Notes: a model not told the origin generated them from the letters alone. A stretch of 64,000 nt of DNA from Protopterus annectens (GCF_019279795.1 NC_056749.1:581679415-581743414); one strand, 5' to 3'. Positions 45,350-58,250 are shown, numbered from the stretch's first letter. Numbers and translations: made by a program.

Positions 45350-47500
45350 GCTGTTCACAGTAATGACTCCTGCAATTCATATGGAATTACATGGACTGGT
45401 AACATATCTAAATAGGACTGTAGATTCTTTTTTATAAGACCCGTTGCTCCAACTACTATTGGAACTGTCTGGGTATCTTTCTTCCACATTACTCTCGTTT
45501 CTGCCTGCAGATCCTGATATTTTATGACTTTGTGTCTCTCTGTACGCAAGACACTGTAGTCACTAGGTGTAGCAATTTCAATGAGCAATGCTACTTTTGT
45601 CTTCTTTTCTTGGACCACTATATCTGGTTTTCTACCATCTATCTTTTGAACTGTTGGTAATGGATGATCCCATGTGATATAAACTTCAGCATTTTCTATG
45701 ATGCTTTGTGGCTCATGTTTCCAAATTTTTCCGCCACTTCAGTACCATAATGTTTGCACAATCCCCAGTGCAACAGTCTTGCCACATTATTATTGCCTTT
45801 CAGTATACAGTCCTTCTGCCATTAGTATGTCACAACCAGCAACAAGGTGTGCAACTGTTTCCAATTTGGTTTTACAAAACCTACATTTGTCTGTTTCTCC
45901 CACATGTTCAATGGACTTTGTAAACCAGCATGTACATAGCCCACTGTCTTGGGCTGTCAGTATTAACCTTTCATCTCTTGGTTTGAATTTGCATCTCCTT
46001 AACCATTCCTGTGTTCGTTCCTGATCAACATGAGTTTCTTCCAGAAGTTTTCTATACTTGCATCTATATTTATGCTTTGTTCACATTTCTTGCCTTCTCA
46101 TCTGGTCCTTCACCTTATATTCTTTCTTTGTTTTTCAGCACATTCAGTTGCTGCCTGATTTTTATCTACTTCTGGTTTGATTTCCATTCCTGTTTGACGC
46201 TGATATGCTTCTGCTAAATTAATCAGAGAAGTCATCTTAGATTTATTCTCCTCATGTTTCAAAACTTTCACTTTGGGTCTTTTGAGGTCAGCAGATATGT
46301 GTGGACTCCCACAATTGCAGATCTATACATGTAATCAATTTCAAGGAGGCCCATCCCTCCTTCAGAATGGGGAATATGTAATCTTGGTATACACTGATTT
46401 TTATAAATCACTTGGTGAGCATGAAGCATCCTTCTTGTTTTCCTATATAATCTATCCAACTCGTTTCAAGGCCAGTCAGTCACTCTAAAACTGTAAGTTA
46501 GGACAGGAAGGGCAAATTGGTTTATAGCTTGGAATTTGTTCCTAGATGTCAACGCTGTTTTCAGAATTAATTTAAGTCTTCTAAAGTATTCCTTACTAAG
46601 TTTTATTCACATTTGTTCATGTTTTATTGTTGAGCCTTCATCAATTCCCAAATATTTATATACTCCCTCTTCCTCAAGTTCTTTTCTATCACATTCTTGT
46701 CCTAAACTGATGTTTTCCTGCTTTAAAGGCTGCTTCTGCATACTTATCAAGACCAAATTACATTCTTATATCATCTGAAAATGTTTTGACAATCTGCAGC
46801 TGTGCTTTCAGCTCCTTATCTTAATGAGCTATACAGTTTTAAATCATCGACAAAGAGAAGATGAGAAGTCTTTACACTTTGTTGTTTTTTAGGAGCCAAA
46901 TTGTAGCCATGGCCTAAGTTGTTAAGTAAACAGCTTAATGGGTTAATCCCTGGGATAATAATCTGTCCTTTATCATGGCTTAATTGCAAAGTGGTCTGCC
47001 ACTTTCATAGTCACTGTAATGTATTCAATCAGTGTAGGGTGTATCTTACACATTTTTAAGCACTCTTATCTATGAATTGTGGGATACTATCAAATGCTTT
47101 TTTACAGTCAATCCATGCCATACCTAAATTCTTCCCCTTTTTACAGTTCTCCAGTATGACTTTATTTAACAACAAATGATCATTTGTTCCATATGACTTT
47201 CTTTTATTGCCTTTTTGTTCTACTGCCATAATTGAGTTTTCTTCTAAATGACTATAAACTCTGTCGGCATCAATTCCCATGTATAGTTTATATGTAGTCG
47301 GAAGGCAAGATATTGGCCTATAGTCTTTTGGATAGCTTGCAGGTTCACTCTTAAGAAGGAGCATTGTTTTGCCTGTTGTTAGCCAGGTTGGTGTCTGTTC
47401 AGGGTGCACATATAAATAGTTCTTACTCACGGCTAAATCCTTGGGCAAAGATGGTAATACTTTTAACCAAAATTCCAAAATTGGATTCATTATGATAAGC
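45350..47500 (-). mobile_element. R4-like LINE relic with restriction-like endonuclease
   Basis: Read on the minus strand. The frame 47490-47056 holds RT motifs WLTTGKTMLLLKSEP..YPKDYRPISCLPT..Y and AWIDCKKAFDSIP (palm motif A). A later frame, 46459-46268, has RKTRRMLHAHQVIY..RLHIPHSEGGMGLLEI. The last frame, 45618-45355, has KVALLIEIATPSDYSV....KYQDLQAETRVMW and VPIVVGATG. The last block matches the restriction-like endonuclease of R4/R2-type LINEs (E/D..P.D...K..K), placed after RT as expected. These LINEs use that nuclease instead of APE to nick the target. Frames are broken many times, and RT motifs with the catalytic Asp pair fall in the decayed middle (46780-47050). Confidence 0.78.
45355..45618 (-). 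pseudogene. R4-type restriction-like endonuclease domain
   Basis: An 87-residue frame with VALLIEIATPSDYSVLRTER, then KVIKYQDLQAET, MWKKDTQTVPIVVGATG and LQSYLDMLP. The P-x-D and K..K spacing and the VP.V.GA.G end are those of the endonuclease at the C terminus of R4/Dong-type LINEs. In the family the first half usually reads L(I/L)D(V/I)A.P.D; here the first Asp is Glu (LIEIATPSD). Confidence 0.75.
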
Positions 47501-48719
47501 TTGATTTTCTAGTAGACTTTATAACTATACAAATTACAGAAGCTATTACAAAGCAATGCGTCAGCATCATGAAGTGCTGGAGTAAAGCATTGTGTTGAGA
47601 TTCACCCTCACTCATCATTCCATTGCTTTCTATCGCAAAAGTGTGAACAAAATGGTTGCTGCTTCAATGTAAAATTACTGTATGAAAGGAGGTGCTCCAT
47701 TTTCTTTTTAAAAGGAATCTATATTTAATGCGGGATGCTGTGACATTTAATTGAGTTTTGTTAAGTGAATGTCATCCTTGTTTAATGTTTTACTGTAATA
47801 CATTAATACAATAAGTAAAATCATGGATATTCATTTGAGCACAGGAGGATGGATATCGGCCTAGGTTTGGGGAAACTGACCAGCCTAACTGTTAAAGCTA
47901 AACACAAAAGTGCATTGTATACTTAAATATGTAAAAAGAATTTGAGCTCTATCAGTTGGTGCTGGTTTAAACTTTTCTGCAAAGTAATTTCAGCTTGAAA
48001 TGTGGCAACATCACTTTAATCTGCCTGACTGATCAAGACACAGCCTTTCATCTCTTGTGAGAGATGGTGGCTGTATGAATTCAATCTGATATTCTATGTT
48101 CTGTGCAGTTATTTCATTTTTAGAGCAATGTACATTAACTTAAAACTAAAAGCACTGCTAATTAAACTTTATTTGTTCTAAACCTGTCCTAGTCTGATAC
48201 TGAAATCCTCTGAAACTATTTCCCTTTTGTTTACCATTACTTTGTACATTTGTCTGACATGCAGTGAGAGTAGGTTCAAGAGAGCACTGATGATCCAGTA
48301 GAAAAGGAATGATTACACACAAGCTCGGATATGTTTTAGTAACAGGAAACAGAAATCTCAATTACAGACAGGAGCAACACTGGTACAAAGCTATATTCAA
48401 ATTAAATTGCCAGTAACCTTAGTGTTAACCAAGGTTTGGGAGTGGAAGGCTGAAATGAGTTTAATCTGGGAAGACAGAATGGATAGCTACATCGTCGATA
48501 ATTGAGAACACTGGATTGCAGTAGTGTGCTTGCGTACTGCTTAGAATGTTACAGCATTAGCATAGTTTGACAGCTACTTACTGTTGCTGTAACATTCTGA
48601 ATCTTATTATAGATAGTATTTAATAAAAAGTAATATCAGACAAAACCCAAAGAACTTAATAGCTAATGTTAAATGATCTTTCACTTGAAAAGCTGACATA
48701 AAACATTTTTTTGCTGTGC
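47501..48719. other. No gene recognised
   Basis: No coding or repeat signal that could be supported. Confidence 0.5.
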
Positions 48720-49045
48720 AGTTTTGTAGAATGACCATGATTTCGTGTCATATTTTGCCCTGTCCTCATAGAATATTTGATTTTCTGGTAAACCACAGAA
48801 AATAACAGTTAGTCAATGTCAAGTATAAGAACTTCATAGTTCAGAAGATGTGTGTTGATACAAAAACTGTTGTTCTATTAATGTTTAACGTGGGCAATTT
48901 TACATTCTATTTTTGCCCTGTCCCTCCTAAATTTTTGGTTTTCAGGTAAATAACTAAGGCTTATAGTCAGTCTGTAATGACAGACATTAGAGTTTCATAC
49001 GTAATATTCATAAAGTGCATTATGATGTTCTATTAACTTTTTAAG
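48720..49045 (+). repeat. Interspersed repeat C, two adjacent copies
   Basis: Copy 2 (48720-48885) and copy 3 (48886-49045) each contain ATTTTGCCCTGTCC, then GATTTTCTGGTAAA or GTTTTCAGGTAAAT, AC(A/T)GTTAGTCA-like words and a CATA(C/A)...TTCA block. They match 22640-22800 and the minus strand of 57220-57420. Confidence 0.55.
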
Positions 49046-49329
49046 TGGGTTTAAAAAAAAAGCTTCACAAGTGTTATATTGGTTTTGGTAGTGATGTAGG
49101 CAATACTGGCATCTTCATTTTCTATGTAAAAAAATCCTTTTTTGAATTATCACTTGTGACATACGCAAACTTACATTTATATAACAGTAATCACACCAGA
49201 TCAACTAGTTCACATTTCCAAACATTACACATCACATATATTGTTCTATACAATGTAATCAAACCAATGTTACATAAATTGTTTGATTTCTGCCTTCTCT
49301 TGAATCTCATTCCTGCTCCAAAAACATTT

Positions 49330-51360
49330 TTTCTGCATGTATTGTTCCCACAATTTCCATTTTTTTCTATGTAATTTACACTTACCTTTTTCTAAAGATC
49401 CCACTTCCTGTTCTTTTATTTATGTTACAATACTCGGTACTTCAAGTATGGTTGATTTAAACTTTGATTTCCATTTTCTAACATTTTTTTTTTCTGTAGC
49501 CACCAGAATTAAACTTAACAAGACCTTACTATGTCTAGGTAATTCAGATCCTGTATCTCAGCTCAAAAAAATGTATTTCTTTAGTTAAACTCATTTGCTT
49601 GTTCAGTGCACCTGACAGAATACTGTCTACCAACCTATTTCATTCTGAGAACACTTATCCTAAGTATCACATTCTTCCCCATTATACCTCCAACATTTGC
49701 CATCTACCTGATGAATTTGGAGTCTGCTTGGGATATAAAAATACATGTAGATGCACTTCAGGGCAAAACTCCTAAATCCTCTAGATTTTGTTGCATATTT
49801 CAGAGCCATATATATGTCCTCCCATTGTTTCTTTGTGAATTGCTAATCTAATCTCTCTTCCCAATCTTTTCTGAACTTCTCAAATTGATTGCTATGGTTC
49901 TTGTGCAATATTTCATATGCCTTGATAATTATCCCCTTTTTAACAGCAGCTTCTGTTCCAGATTCAACTAAAAATGCAATCAGTGCAGGTCTTTCATTTA
50001 GGATTCTCCTATCCCTTTCTCTGTGCCTATACTCTGATATGAATCCCTGATAAGGGAAGGCAGTTTCTGGCCTGCAGTTCCAATGTCTTCTTGGCCTCTT
50101 CCCAGTCTATTACCTGTCCCTTTCTAATTATTTGTTCCCAATATCTTTTTTATTTTCTCAGTTTCCTTCAATAAATTCCAGACCCCTCTTGAATGTTCTG
50201 TGTACCCCTAATTGCAGTCATCCCTGCTAGCAGAATCTCTTTTCTTCATTCCTGTGTTGGCTTAGTTCTTAGTATGTTTTCTACTACTTTATAAATATAA
50301 TACTCAGTATGGCTGTTGTTATTCTCTTCAAGGATCTGCATCCAAAGTCCGTCTCTCTCTCTCTCTCTCTCTCTTTATTTCTTGAATTGGCCCCCTGCAT
50401 CATCCTCATACCTTTCTACTTTGAATTGTAGCGTTCTGCTTGTGTTATGTATAAGAGCCTTAAGTTTATAGGTCTAAAATATCCCTTCAAATCAATCCTA
50501 AACCTTGTCTATGGGAAAGATAAACATCCCATTTGACTCTTGTCCTCTTCCTCTCCCAGATTAAAATCCTTCAATTCTTTATTAATTATTATCTACAACT
50601 TCTCCTCCAGTTGATAAAAATATGCATGACCTGTGTATAACACTAAAGGGACTAAAACATTTTTGTTGCTTTTATCTCACAATACATATCCATAGACAAG
50701 AACTTCCAGTTCCTCAGTTTTTGTTATCTTTTGTTTAGTCTCTTCCCACATATCCTTAGCTGCCATAACAGAATCATTTCTCATACTCCTAAATACTTAA
50801 TTTTATCATGTCCTATGAAATATGGGTATTGCTGAACCAATTCATGCATGGGTACATAGTTTATAGCTATAGCCTTTGTTTTATCTTCATTAAATTTATA
50901 TCCTGAAAAAATGAAATTGTCTCAGAATGTTCCAAAACACTGATTCTGTCAGGTGCAAAATAATATCACCTGAAAATAAAGCCATTTTTTCTTGAATAAC
51001 ATAATTATAACCTTGAATTTATGAGCCCCTTATTTTCTTTGTCAATGGTTCTAAATATAACTCAAATAACAAAGGGGAAAGAGGACACCACTGCCTGGTT
51101 CCTCTGTTCAGACAACACTTATCAGAGATGAACCTTCTCAATTTGATTTTTTGATTTGATTTTTGCCTCCATCCCTCATATATCCTTCTAATTAACCTTA
51201 TTATTGTATCAGGAAATGCAAATGCTTCTATTGCCCTACTTATAAAATCACAGCTTACTCTATCAAATGCTTTCTCTGCATCAACAGGCACCAACAATAG
51301 CAGTATTTTCTTGTATTCTGTTTCCCTCTGGATCATCAGTGTTCTATTAATGTTGACATT
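49330..51360 (-). mobile_element. L1/Tx1-like LINE relic (second copy)
   Basis: The best block (51336-51019, minus) reads VPVDAEKAFDRVSCDFISRAI, LIRRIYEG, then RGTRQWCPLSPLLFELYLEPL. These are RT palm motif A (AEKAFDRV) and motif B (RGTRQ.CPLSP) of L1/Tx1-type LINEs. Downstream sequence to about 49330 matches the copy at 16650-19030 word for word in places (ctaaggatatgtgggaagag, tggatatattt-like and ggaaatcaaa.tctaaatcaa). The usual G-C of RQGCPLSP is W-C here. Frameshifts throughout. Confidence 0.85.
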
Positions 51361-52140
51361 TTCATTCCTGAATGCGGCTTATGCATGATCCAGTGTTTTC
51401 CATTATCACTGCAACCTCCACTTGTCAGTATGCATCCAGAGAAAATGCAGATAGTACCACTTTCCAGGCTCCAAGTAGTCAATCAAGCACATGCAGCAAA
51501 GGACTGTCTTTTTTTCTCTAAATGCATGCTAAGATATTTGGAAAGGACTTCCATTCTAGGACTAAATAAACTACCAAGAATTCAGAGTGAGAAAATAATT
51601 GTGACACTGATCACCTGACCTGATATGGAAAGCCTAGTCTTTAGCACATACAGTAAACTTTCAATGGAGTAACAATAAGCATATCTTCTTTTGGTGAGAA
51701 GACAGCACCTATAGAATCACTGGGGAGTGTGTGTGGTAAAATTTGCCATGGATTTTGTGAGCAGTGTAAGACAAGCTGGTTTATGACTGTCATGCTTGGT
51801 GGTAGCTCAGGAGGATGTAAAAGATCCCAAAAACACCTATCAAAAAGAGTAGAGGAATTTCCTGACGTCCTGGTCAAATGTCCCTTAGTATTAAAAATAC
51901 CATCTCAGGTCTCCCTTGAAAAGAGGCCATAGCCTCCTGCTCAACAAAGAAAAAGAAATAACTATTTGTCAATATTGTTTTTTATCTATCAATGGATCCA
52001 GTGACGTTTCCTTTTTTTGCATTTGGTGTATCTACTTCCTGCTAGTTTAAAATTTCACATTTATGACCCAAGATCACCAGACAAAAGAATTCCATCCCAT
52101 TTAAAGTACATTGCTTGTGTGGCAGGAAGCAACAACTCTG

Positions 52141-52143
<3 letters not shown>
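51361..52143. other. No gene recognised
   Basis: Frames at 51385-51932 lack recognisable domains. They may be part of neighbouring relics, but nothing proves it. Confidence 0.45.

Positions 52144-52216
<73 letters not shown>
52144..52216. repeat. (GT)n microsatellite
   Basis: About 36 GT units. Adjacent frames reading poly-Cys-Val or poly-His-Thr are artefacts. Confidence 0.98.
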
Positions 52217-52217
<1 letters not shown>

Positions 52218-52299
52218 TGAAGAAAACTATTCACATCTTTTCTTCCATATGCCATATGTAAAGCAATTACACGTACCTTAGCTTTGTACAGATTTTCTA

Positions 52300-53545
52300 T
52301 GTTTCTTCCCCTTCCTAGATTTCATAGCTTGGGCTGAAGTTGCATTCCTTTAGTCACTTTACCCAATTGCTTGTCATAAAGATTGTCTGAATTTGTACTA
52401 CTGCTACCACTCCTTTGCTTCCATGCCCGGATTGCCTCCACCTTGGCATTCTCTGACTTTATCCTGCCACCACCTACTTGAGCATCAAGGTAGGCACTTT
52501 TGCCATTCCCTACCTGACATGTTTTTTCTATGACAGTTAACCTTGCCTTTCAGTCTGTTCAGCACCTCCCTAGCACATTGAACATGTTCTGGAAAGACTG
52601 ACAATAGATAGCAAACTTATCCATATAAGCAAAACGTTAGCCTGAATTCCTGATATGATGCAATCCAACAGCCCCTGTTTTTTTTTGTCCTCCCATACAG
52701 ACGATCATCAGCACATCCTGGTGTCCACAGTCCTTTTCTGAGTCTGCCTACTCCTCCTTAACTCCCCTTGATGCAATCCTGAGAGTTAGGGCAGTTGAGG
52801 ATCTTAAGGAAATCTCAGGAATGTGCATTTTGCAGCATATCCAAGGGGCAGGCATTCAGTGGTGAGGTACTGGCACATCACCCCACTTCTACAGCAGCTC
52901 AGCCAATGTCCAGCACCCTGTCACTCCTTGGATGATGCCCCTCTATGTCCCTGGCCTCCACCTGGATCAAAAGTGAGGCATGCCACAAGAATCTCCCTCC
53001 CTGCCAGCACCTCAAATACCCAAGCATCTAATCAAACCCAAGTTATATGGGCCATAGATAGGGAACAACCTCTGGAAAGTTGATAGGGTACTATTTTATC
53101 CCAAAGGGCATTTTAGTACAGTCATGCAGCACTAAAAAGTAACAGAACTGACTCTTGTTGCAGGGGTTGGGGATACTTGCAGGTAACCCTCAGTCAAGTT
53201 AATAGTAGTAAGACACTTAGCTCCACCCAACTGCTTTAAGGATTCCTCTATTCTTGACATGGGGTAGATAGTAGACCCTGTGCAGCAATTGACAATTTAA
53301 GTTTTTTTATAGTCCAAACAGAATATGTGCTCCCATCTTTCTTTGTCACCAGCACTACAGGTGATGCAAAGGGACAGTTTGATTCCTGTATTACTCTCAG
53401 CCACAATGTCTTCTGCAGTTTCTACAGCAAGGTTTGATTGACTTTCTCGAGCACATATAAGAAACCTGTCTGAATGGCCATTGGGATCCCATGTCCACTC
53501 GGTGTTCTGCCATTTGAGTATACTCTGGTATAGCAGAGAACCACT
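52300..53545 (-). mobile_element. Ty3-type (gypsy) LTR-retrotransposon pol relic
   Basis: Minus-strand pieces in the expected order: EWFSAIPEYTQMAEHRVDMG (53545-53485), the lead-in before RT; SPVVLVTKKDGST (53360-53320), the classic Ty3 RT block; MSRIEESLKQLGGAKCLTTINL (53270-53205), with the palm motif A Asp changed to Asn (TTINL for STLDL); and GYLQV. Further on are YMDKFAIYC (in place of YLDD..), VLREVLNRLKGKVN and a VEAIRAWK block (52640-52400). Many stops and frame changes. No LTRs were identified, so it is a strongly decayed internal fragment. Confidence 0.8.
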
Positions 53546-56500
53546 CTCTCCAAACTCCTATAATGTGTGTAGGTGTGTATATTCTTATGTGTACTGCTTT
53601 TTATTGCCTCTACCCATGTTTATGAATCATGGTAATGACAAGTTACCATATAAAACATAGTTCACACAACACATTTATGCAAGATTATACAATGTGTTTG
53701 AATAAGGATGCACATCTTATTAATGCAGGTTGAAGAAGAAGTAAGAAAAAGGAAAGTGAGAATACTCATATCCCAGAACAAGCAGAGTTTTACCAAAATA
53801 TCTCAAAAGGTAGTCTGGGGCCATTTGTTTTTGACCAGTTTCTAGCAAGGCAAAGAAGAACTGGTAAATGTGGTATGTGTAGTTCATGATAGGAAGACAG
53901 AAATGGTCCATGTTCTCTAGGAAATCTCCCAAGCTGTTCTAACACTTGTGGCTTAAGTTCTAATGGTTACTGAAGACTGACCACTTTTTATCAGACATTG
54001 GATCATTTCCCTATTGCATAGAAGTGGACACTGCTACCTTTCCAGTTCCAAAACAAATTTTCCCTATCCTAGGGGTTGTCTTTCTGTATACTATACTTGT
54101 ACTCAAACAGCTGTTTAGTGACAGTCATCCTGTTTTTTGAAAGAAAATCTCCACTACCTCTGCACAGAACTGGATGTGATCCTAGGCTGATGGAACTATC
54201 TTGCCATTACCATTATTCATAAACATGGTAGAAGTAGGGTCATTACCATAATATGCTAATAAAGGGATCCAATGCCATGAGAGTTCTCAGTGGTGGCAGT
54301 AAATCCAGTGATGTTGCTGCTTAGCTCTGTAGGCTGAACAACACATCAACAAGGAAGGGGGATTGAAAATTGCACTACAACAACTGCTTGTACAAGGTTT
54401 TGGTACTATTAGCTATATAGCTGGGACCAGTCTGTACATAGTTGTCGCAGTGTTTCTGAACTGCGTATGATTTGGGAGATCATTTGTAAGAGTACTTCAT
54501 GCATGGAACACTGTAGTTACACAGTGGAGTCTTACTCCATTGCACTGCAGTCTTTATGAATTATATAGGGTTTGGTATGTCATTCTACCCTATACCTTGA
54601 TGCACAATGTTCATGAAAAATAGACTAGTAGCTTCCTGTCAGAAAGTGTTTTTATTTCTTTTTGTACAACTAAGATTATGTCCATTGGTTTCATGATACT
54701 CAAGCCTTTGTTTAGGAAATACGCCTGTGGTTGGGCTGTTTTACTCACCAACAGACACACTTACTATTAATTTGTTTGGGTGAAGCACATAATACCTTTT
54801 GTTGTTCTGTCTGAGTTGAATTTAATCAACATGACAGACATATTTTAAAAAAACTTCTCAGGTTTTATCTGCACCTCATCTAGAACCCAAATCTGGTGAG
54901 CTGTGTACCACATCTCAATATTCTCTTTCTAAACAACTTTCAGAAAAGGGATCTAAAATGCCTTTGTTACTAAAATTTAGAAGACAGAATTTGTACTTTC
55001 AAAATGGGCTTACACACGTTTCTTCCATCAGCTACTACTGTGATGGAGTCTACTAATCCAGTAGAATTTGTTAAGGAGCCTGCCTCTGATACTTTGGAAT
55101 CAGTTAAAATTCAGTCAATTTAGTTATAGAATATAGCACTGCTGATGTAACCACTGAACAAGCTCAGACTGTGGTCTTCAGGCCAGAAACACCCATATTC
55201 CCATGCTCAGCAATCTTCTCCAACTATTTGATTTAAGAAACTGTCTGAAGTCATCATCAGGACTGAATGCAGAATGCCTTGATGCATCTAGCCTGTCCAC
55301 ACTGATCCAGGGTGTGAGGAATTCTGTCACTTCCTCCTGGAGCATTTTTCATCAAAGTTGGTGACTCCAACACCCATGGTCCCTATCACTGGCACCTGTT
55401 TTTGTTGAGCTTGTGTAAGTCATTAGTATGACATTGCTTCATGTAGCTCCATTTTTCTCAAAACCACACTAGCAGGTGTTAGACTTGCCGATGCTAGTAA
55501 TGGTTATTGTGTCAATTGTTTCAGTGATGACACTTTGGGTAGTGGATCCCCAACATCAGTTATGTCAGCATTGAGGGCCTATGCCTGGGATTTCAGAACT
55601 GAACCTCATTATGAGGGGGGTGTGGACCACCTAAGTAGAAAGCAAGTTACTGTGATGTTTTAGAATGAAATATTCCACATCTTGAGCTTGATGCGGACCA
55701 GGGTTACCTTTTGCTAATAACTGGAAGAATTACTGGATGCTCTCTGGTTTTATTTATCATCTGGGAGAACCACACCTGTCTTAGCCAGCTTGGAACTATC
55801 AGAACAAATCTTATTTTAAATATTACCTTGGAGTAAATTAAATTGGAAGGAAAGCAAAAGAAAAAGCTCTAATTCAGATGGATTAAGGTGCTGGTGTCAT
55901 GGCGTCTTGACAAGAGTCCTTGAACAGAATCTCTGTACCTGGCGGTTCTTCCATGTCGTAAATAGGGCTGTGTCTAGGGTAGCTTACCTTCTTTGTAACC
56001 TTGAACAAAGTTTCTTTGCCCAGCATCTATTTGTAATAGGTTCAGATCTCCCTGCTAATGAGGTCTGCTCAACTGGGGATATAAATTGCATTCTCATAGG
56101 TGTATGTCCAGACAGAGTGCTTTGACCCAGAATTTCATGGTCAGCCTCCAAAGGGGGCAGGAGAGGATATGCCCGTACATGTTTAGGCATCTCATTAATA
56201 CAGCCTGGGCTGAGGGTAGATTGGAAGGGTTAAATGCTGATATGAAGAGCCATCATTTCGTTTTGGTTTATTTTGTTTTTTCTGAATTCCTTGGCCATCT
56301 GTCCTGAACTTTGAGCTAAAGCATGTGAGCCCCCTCTGCCAAAATCATAGTTTTTGAGGCATCTGTTGTAAGCTTCTGATCTGGTTTTGGCAGTTTGAAT
56401 ATGAAGTTTAATTTGCTCTTCAACAAATGATTTCCTCCTTCAAACAGGGGATGGGAAGAATCAAACTTCACCAAAGACTTATTGTGCTGATTTCATAACT

Positions 56501-56679
56501 GGATCCCCCACAGCTGCAACCTTGCAGGGAACTATTGGAAAAGGAGCTGATGCAGGGCCTTCAAAAAAGTTCTGGCATTTAAGTAAGACTTCTGGGAAGA
56601 CAAAAGGAAAAAAGTGATTCATAAGCAAGAACTTGTTAGAGAAAGTGACATGCTGTAGGACTGTGTTATTCAAGACAGT
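53546..56679. other. No recognised gene; probably decayed retroelement sequence
   Basis: A 35-40-base inverted repeat (tctacccatgtttatgaatc..ggtaatg at 53608-53640, complement at 54205-54240) encloses about 600 bp. A minus-strand frame at 55984-56190 and an adjoining open stretch to about 56440 are coding-like, but the protein was not recognised. They could be the gag-like part of the neighbouring DIRS-type relic. Nothing else is supported. Confidence 0.35.
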
Positions 56680-57010
56680 ACCTCATGTTTGTTCTAGAAG
56701 GCTAGTAAGAAGGCTTCATCCTAGACATTTGGAAGTTCAGCAGTAGTCCTAGGCTCAGGAAGCACTAGATGGTATAGTTGAAGGCCCTTTGTAACCTTTC
56801 CAATCAGTAAACCTGTATCAGGCAATCATCTAAATATAGGATAATGTTAAAGTGTTTCAATGTCAAGTAGGCAAAAACTGGAAAATTTACCTGAAGACAC
56901 TAGATTAGCATTAGTAATCCTAAAGTGCATGTGAATTGAAAATATGAATCTCCCACTCTGATCATGTAAAACTGCCTGTATCCCCTTTGAATACAGATGT
57001 GCATGTAGGA
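56680..57010 (-). pseudogene. DIRS-type reverse transcriptase fragment
   Basis: On the minus strand, broken frames read YFQFTCTLGLL, then PVFAYLTLKHFNIILYLDDCLIQVY (split over 56900-56820), with the YLDD catalytic motif. This is followed by LSLGLLLNFQMSRMKPS, the LG..iN..KS.l.P block that follows the palm in DIRS-type RTs. Only this RT piece is recognised. The order of the sequence after it does not match a simple DIRS layout, suggesting rearrangement. Confidence 0.6.
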
Positions 57011-57219
57011 TTTTGTTATATCTGGCTAATAACCAAGACATCTTTAATTATGTGGGGGAAGCAGATTGTTAGTTAAGCGTCTTGTATTTATGTCTATCCC
57101 CCCCACCTCCACTGCTAATTATCCATCATACTTCTCAACTTTCCTCAATAATTCTGGAAAAAACAAAAACTAGTAGCGGGGGAGGGAAAAGACCCCAAAT
57201 CAGGGGTATTTATACATAT

Positions 57220-57420
57220 TACTTAAAAATTAACAGAGCAGCATGCTTTGCATCAACATGAATTCCCTGAACAATAAGAAGTATGAAACTCTAATGCATG
57301 TCATTATTGACTAAATATAATCCCCAGTAGTTTAGCAGAAAATCAAACATTTTACAAGGGGCAAAGTAAAACTCTGAAGCAAAACTAAGGTCATGCTGCA
57401 AAATTCTGGACATTTGAGAG
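57220..57420 (-). repeat. Interspersed repeat C, copy 4
   Basis: The minus strand reads TTTGCCCCTTGTAAAATG, then GATTTTCTGCTAAACTACTG, GGATTATA, GAGTTTCATACTTCTTATTG and TTCAGGGAATTC, matching 22640-22800 and both copies at 48720-49045. Confidence 0.55.
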
Positions 57421-57649
57421 GTATGTTATCCATCCTTATGTTCTCAAATTACTTATTTGAACCTTTTTATGGGGTAGGTGCAACCCTGTCATATCCCTTT
57501 CAAAAGTTACATCCTCATTCTCCAGAGAGAGAGAATTTTCTTATCAGCACCCTCTAGTGAGGCCACCTCCACTCTAGGATGAGTTTTGGAAGGCAAAACA
57601 TTATATGTGTGACTGGGGATAATGTTGGTTTAATTCTATTGCAGGGACA

Positions 57650-58010
57650 TCTTAACTGGGTCTGGGTATGCGTAATGACATCATGCAAATCACCATGAAG
57701 CACAAGCTCCACCCCTTCTGCTGCCTAATACTTGACAGCTTGCCTGTATCTACAAGATCACCCACAAGTCTCCACCAGGAAGAGGAAATTCATCCCACGC
57801 TTGGCACCTATGTCTCTAATCGACACAGGCAACCTGTAAATGGTTCATCTCCCAGGCCCCTCTGTGTAAATGTTTCATCTCTCAAACCCCTGCTTACACT
57901 CATCATGGGTATCAGAACTTTTCAGAGATTTCAGATGCATGGCTATGCTTAAAAAGGCACTTGTGGTAATTCGCCTAGTAAACACCTATAAAGCTATGAA
58001 CCTATAAGAT
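57650..58010 (+). mobile_element. Probable CR1-like 3' end, very decayed
   Basis: The end of the segment reads cgcctagtaaacacctataaa and ctatgaacctata, matching the block and octamers at the 3' ends of the other CR1-like copies (gcctagta..cctatgaacc). The upstream 300 bases show no convincing coding match, so only the tail (57960-58005) is secure. Confidence 0.45.
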
Positions 58011-58220
58011 ATTTGCCTGACAAATACAAGGTATAGAGTGTGAGGCTTACCTTTGGGTTGGGAAGGTGGGATGGCCCACAAGGACAGATAGCTTAATAAT
58101 AACTTATGAATTCACCTAATACATACAACATGAAGTAGCTTATGTCTTAGTAGAAATGTATAGAACAAGCCTGTATATGAACTCCATTTATTGCAATAAA
58201 AACACACCAAGATTAGGCGC

Positions 58221-58250
58221 TTTCGTATTTCACATAGAAGACTTCATCAG
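58221..58250 (-). ncRNA. Hammerhead-type core, left arm
   Basis: Minus strand: CTGATGA (58250-58244), AGTCTTCTATGTGAAATAC as stem II, GAAA (58224-58221), then GCGCC. The right-arm partner is at 59444-59473. Confidence 0.6.
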
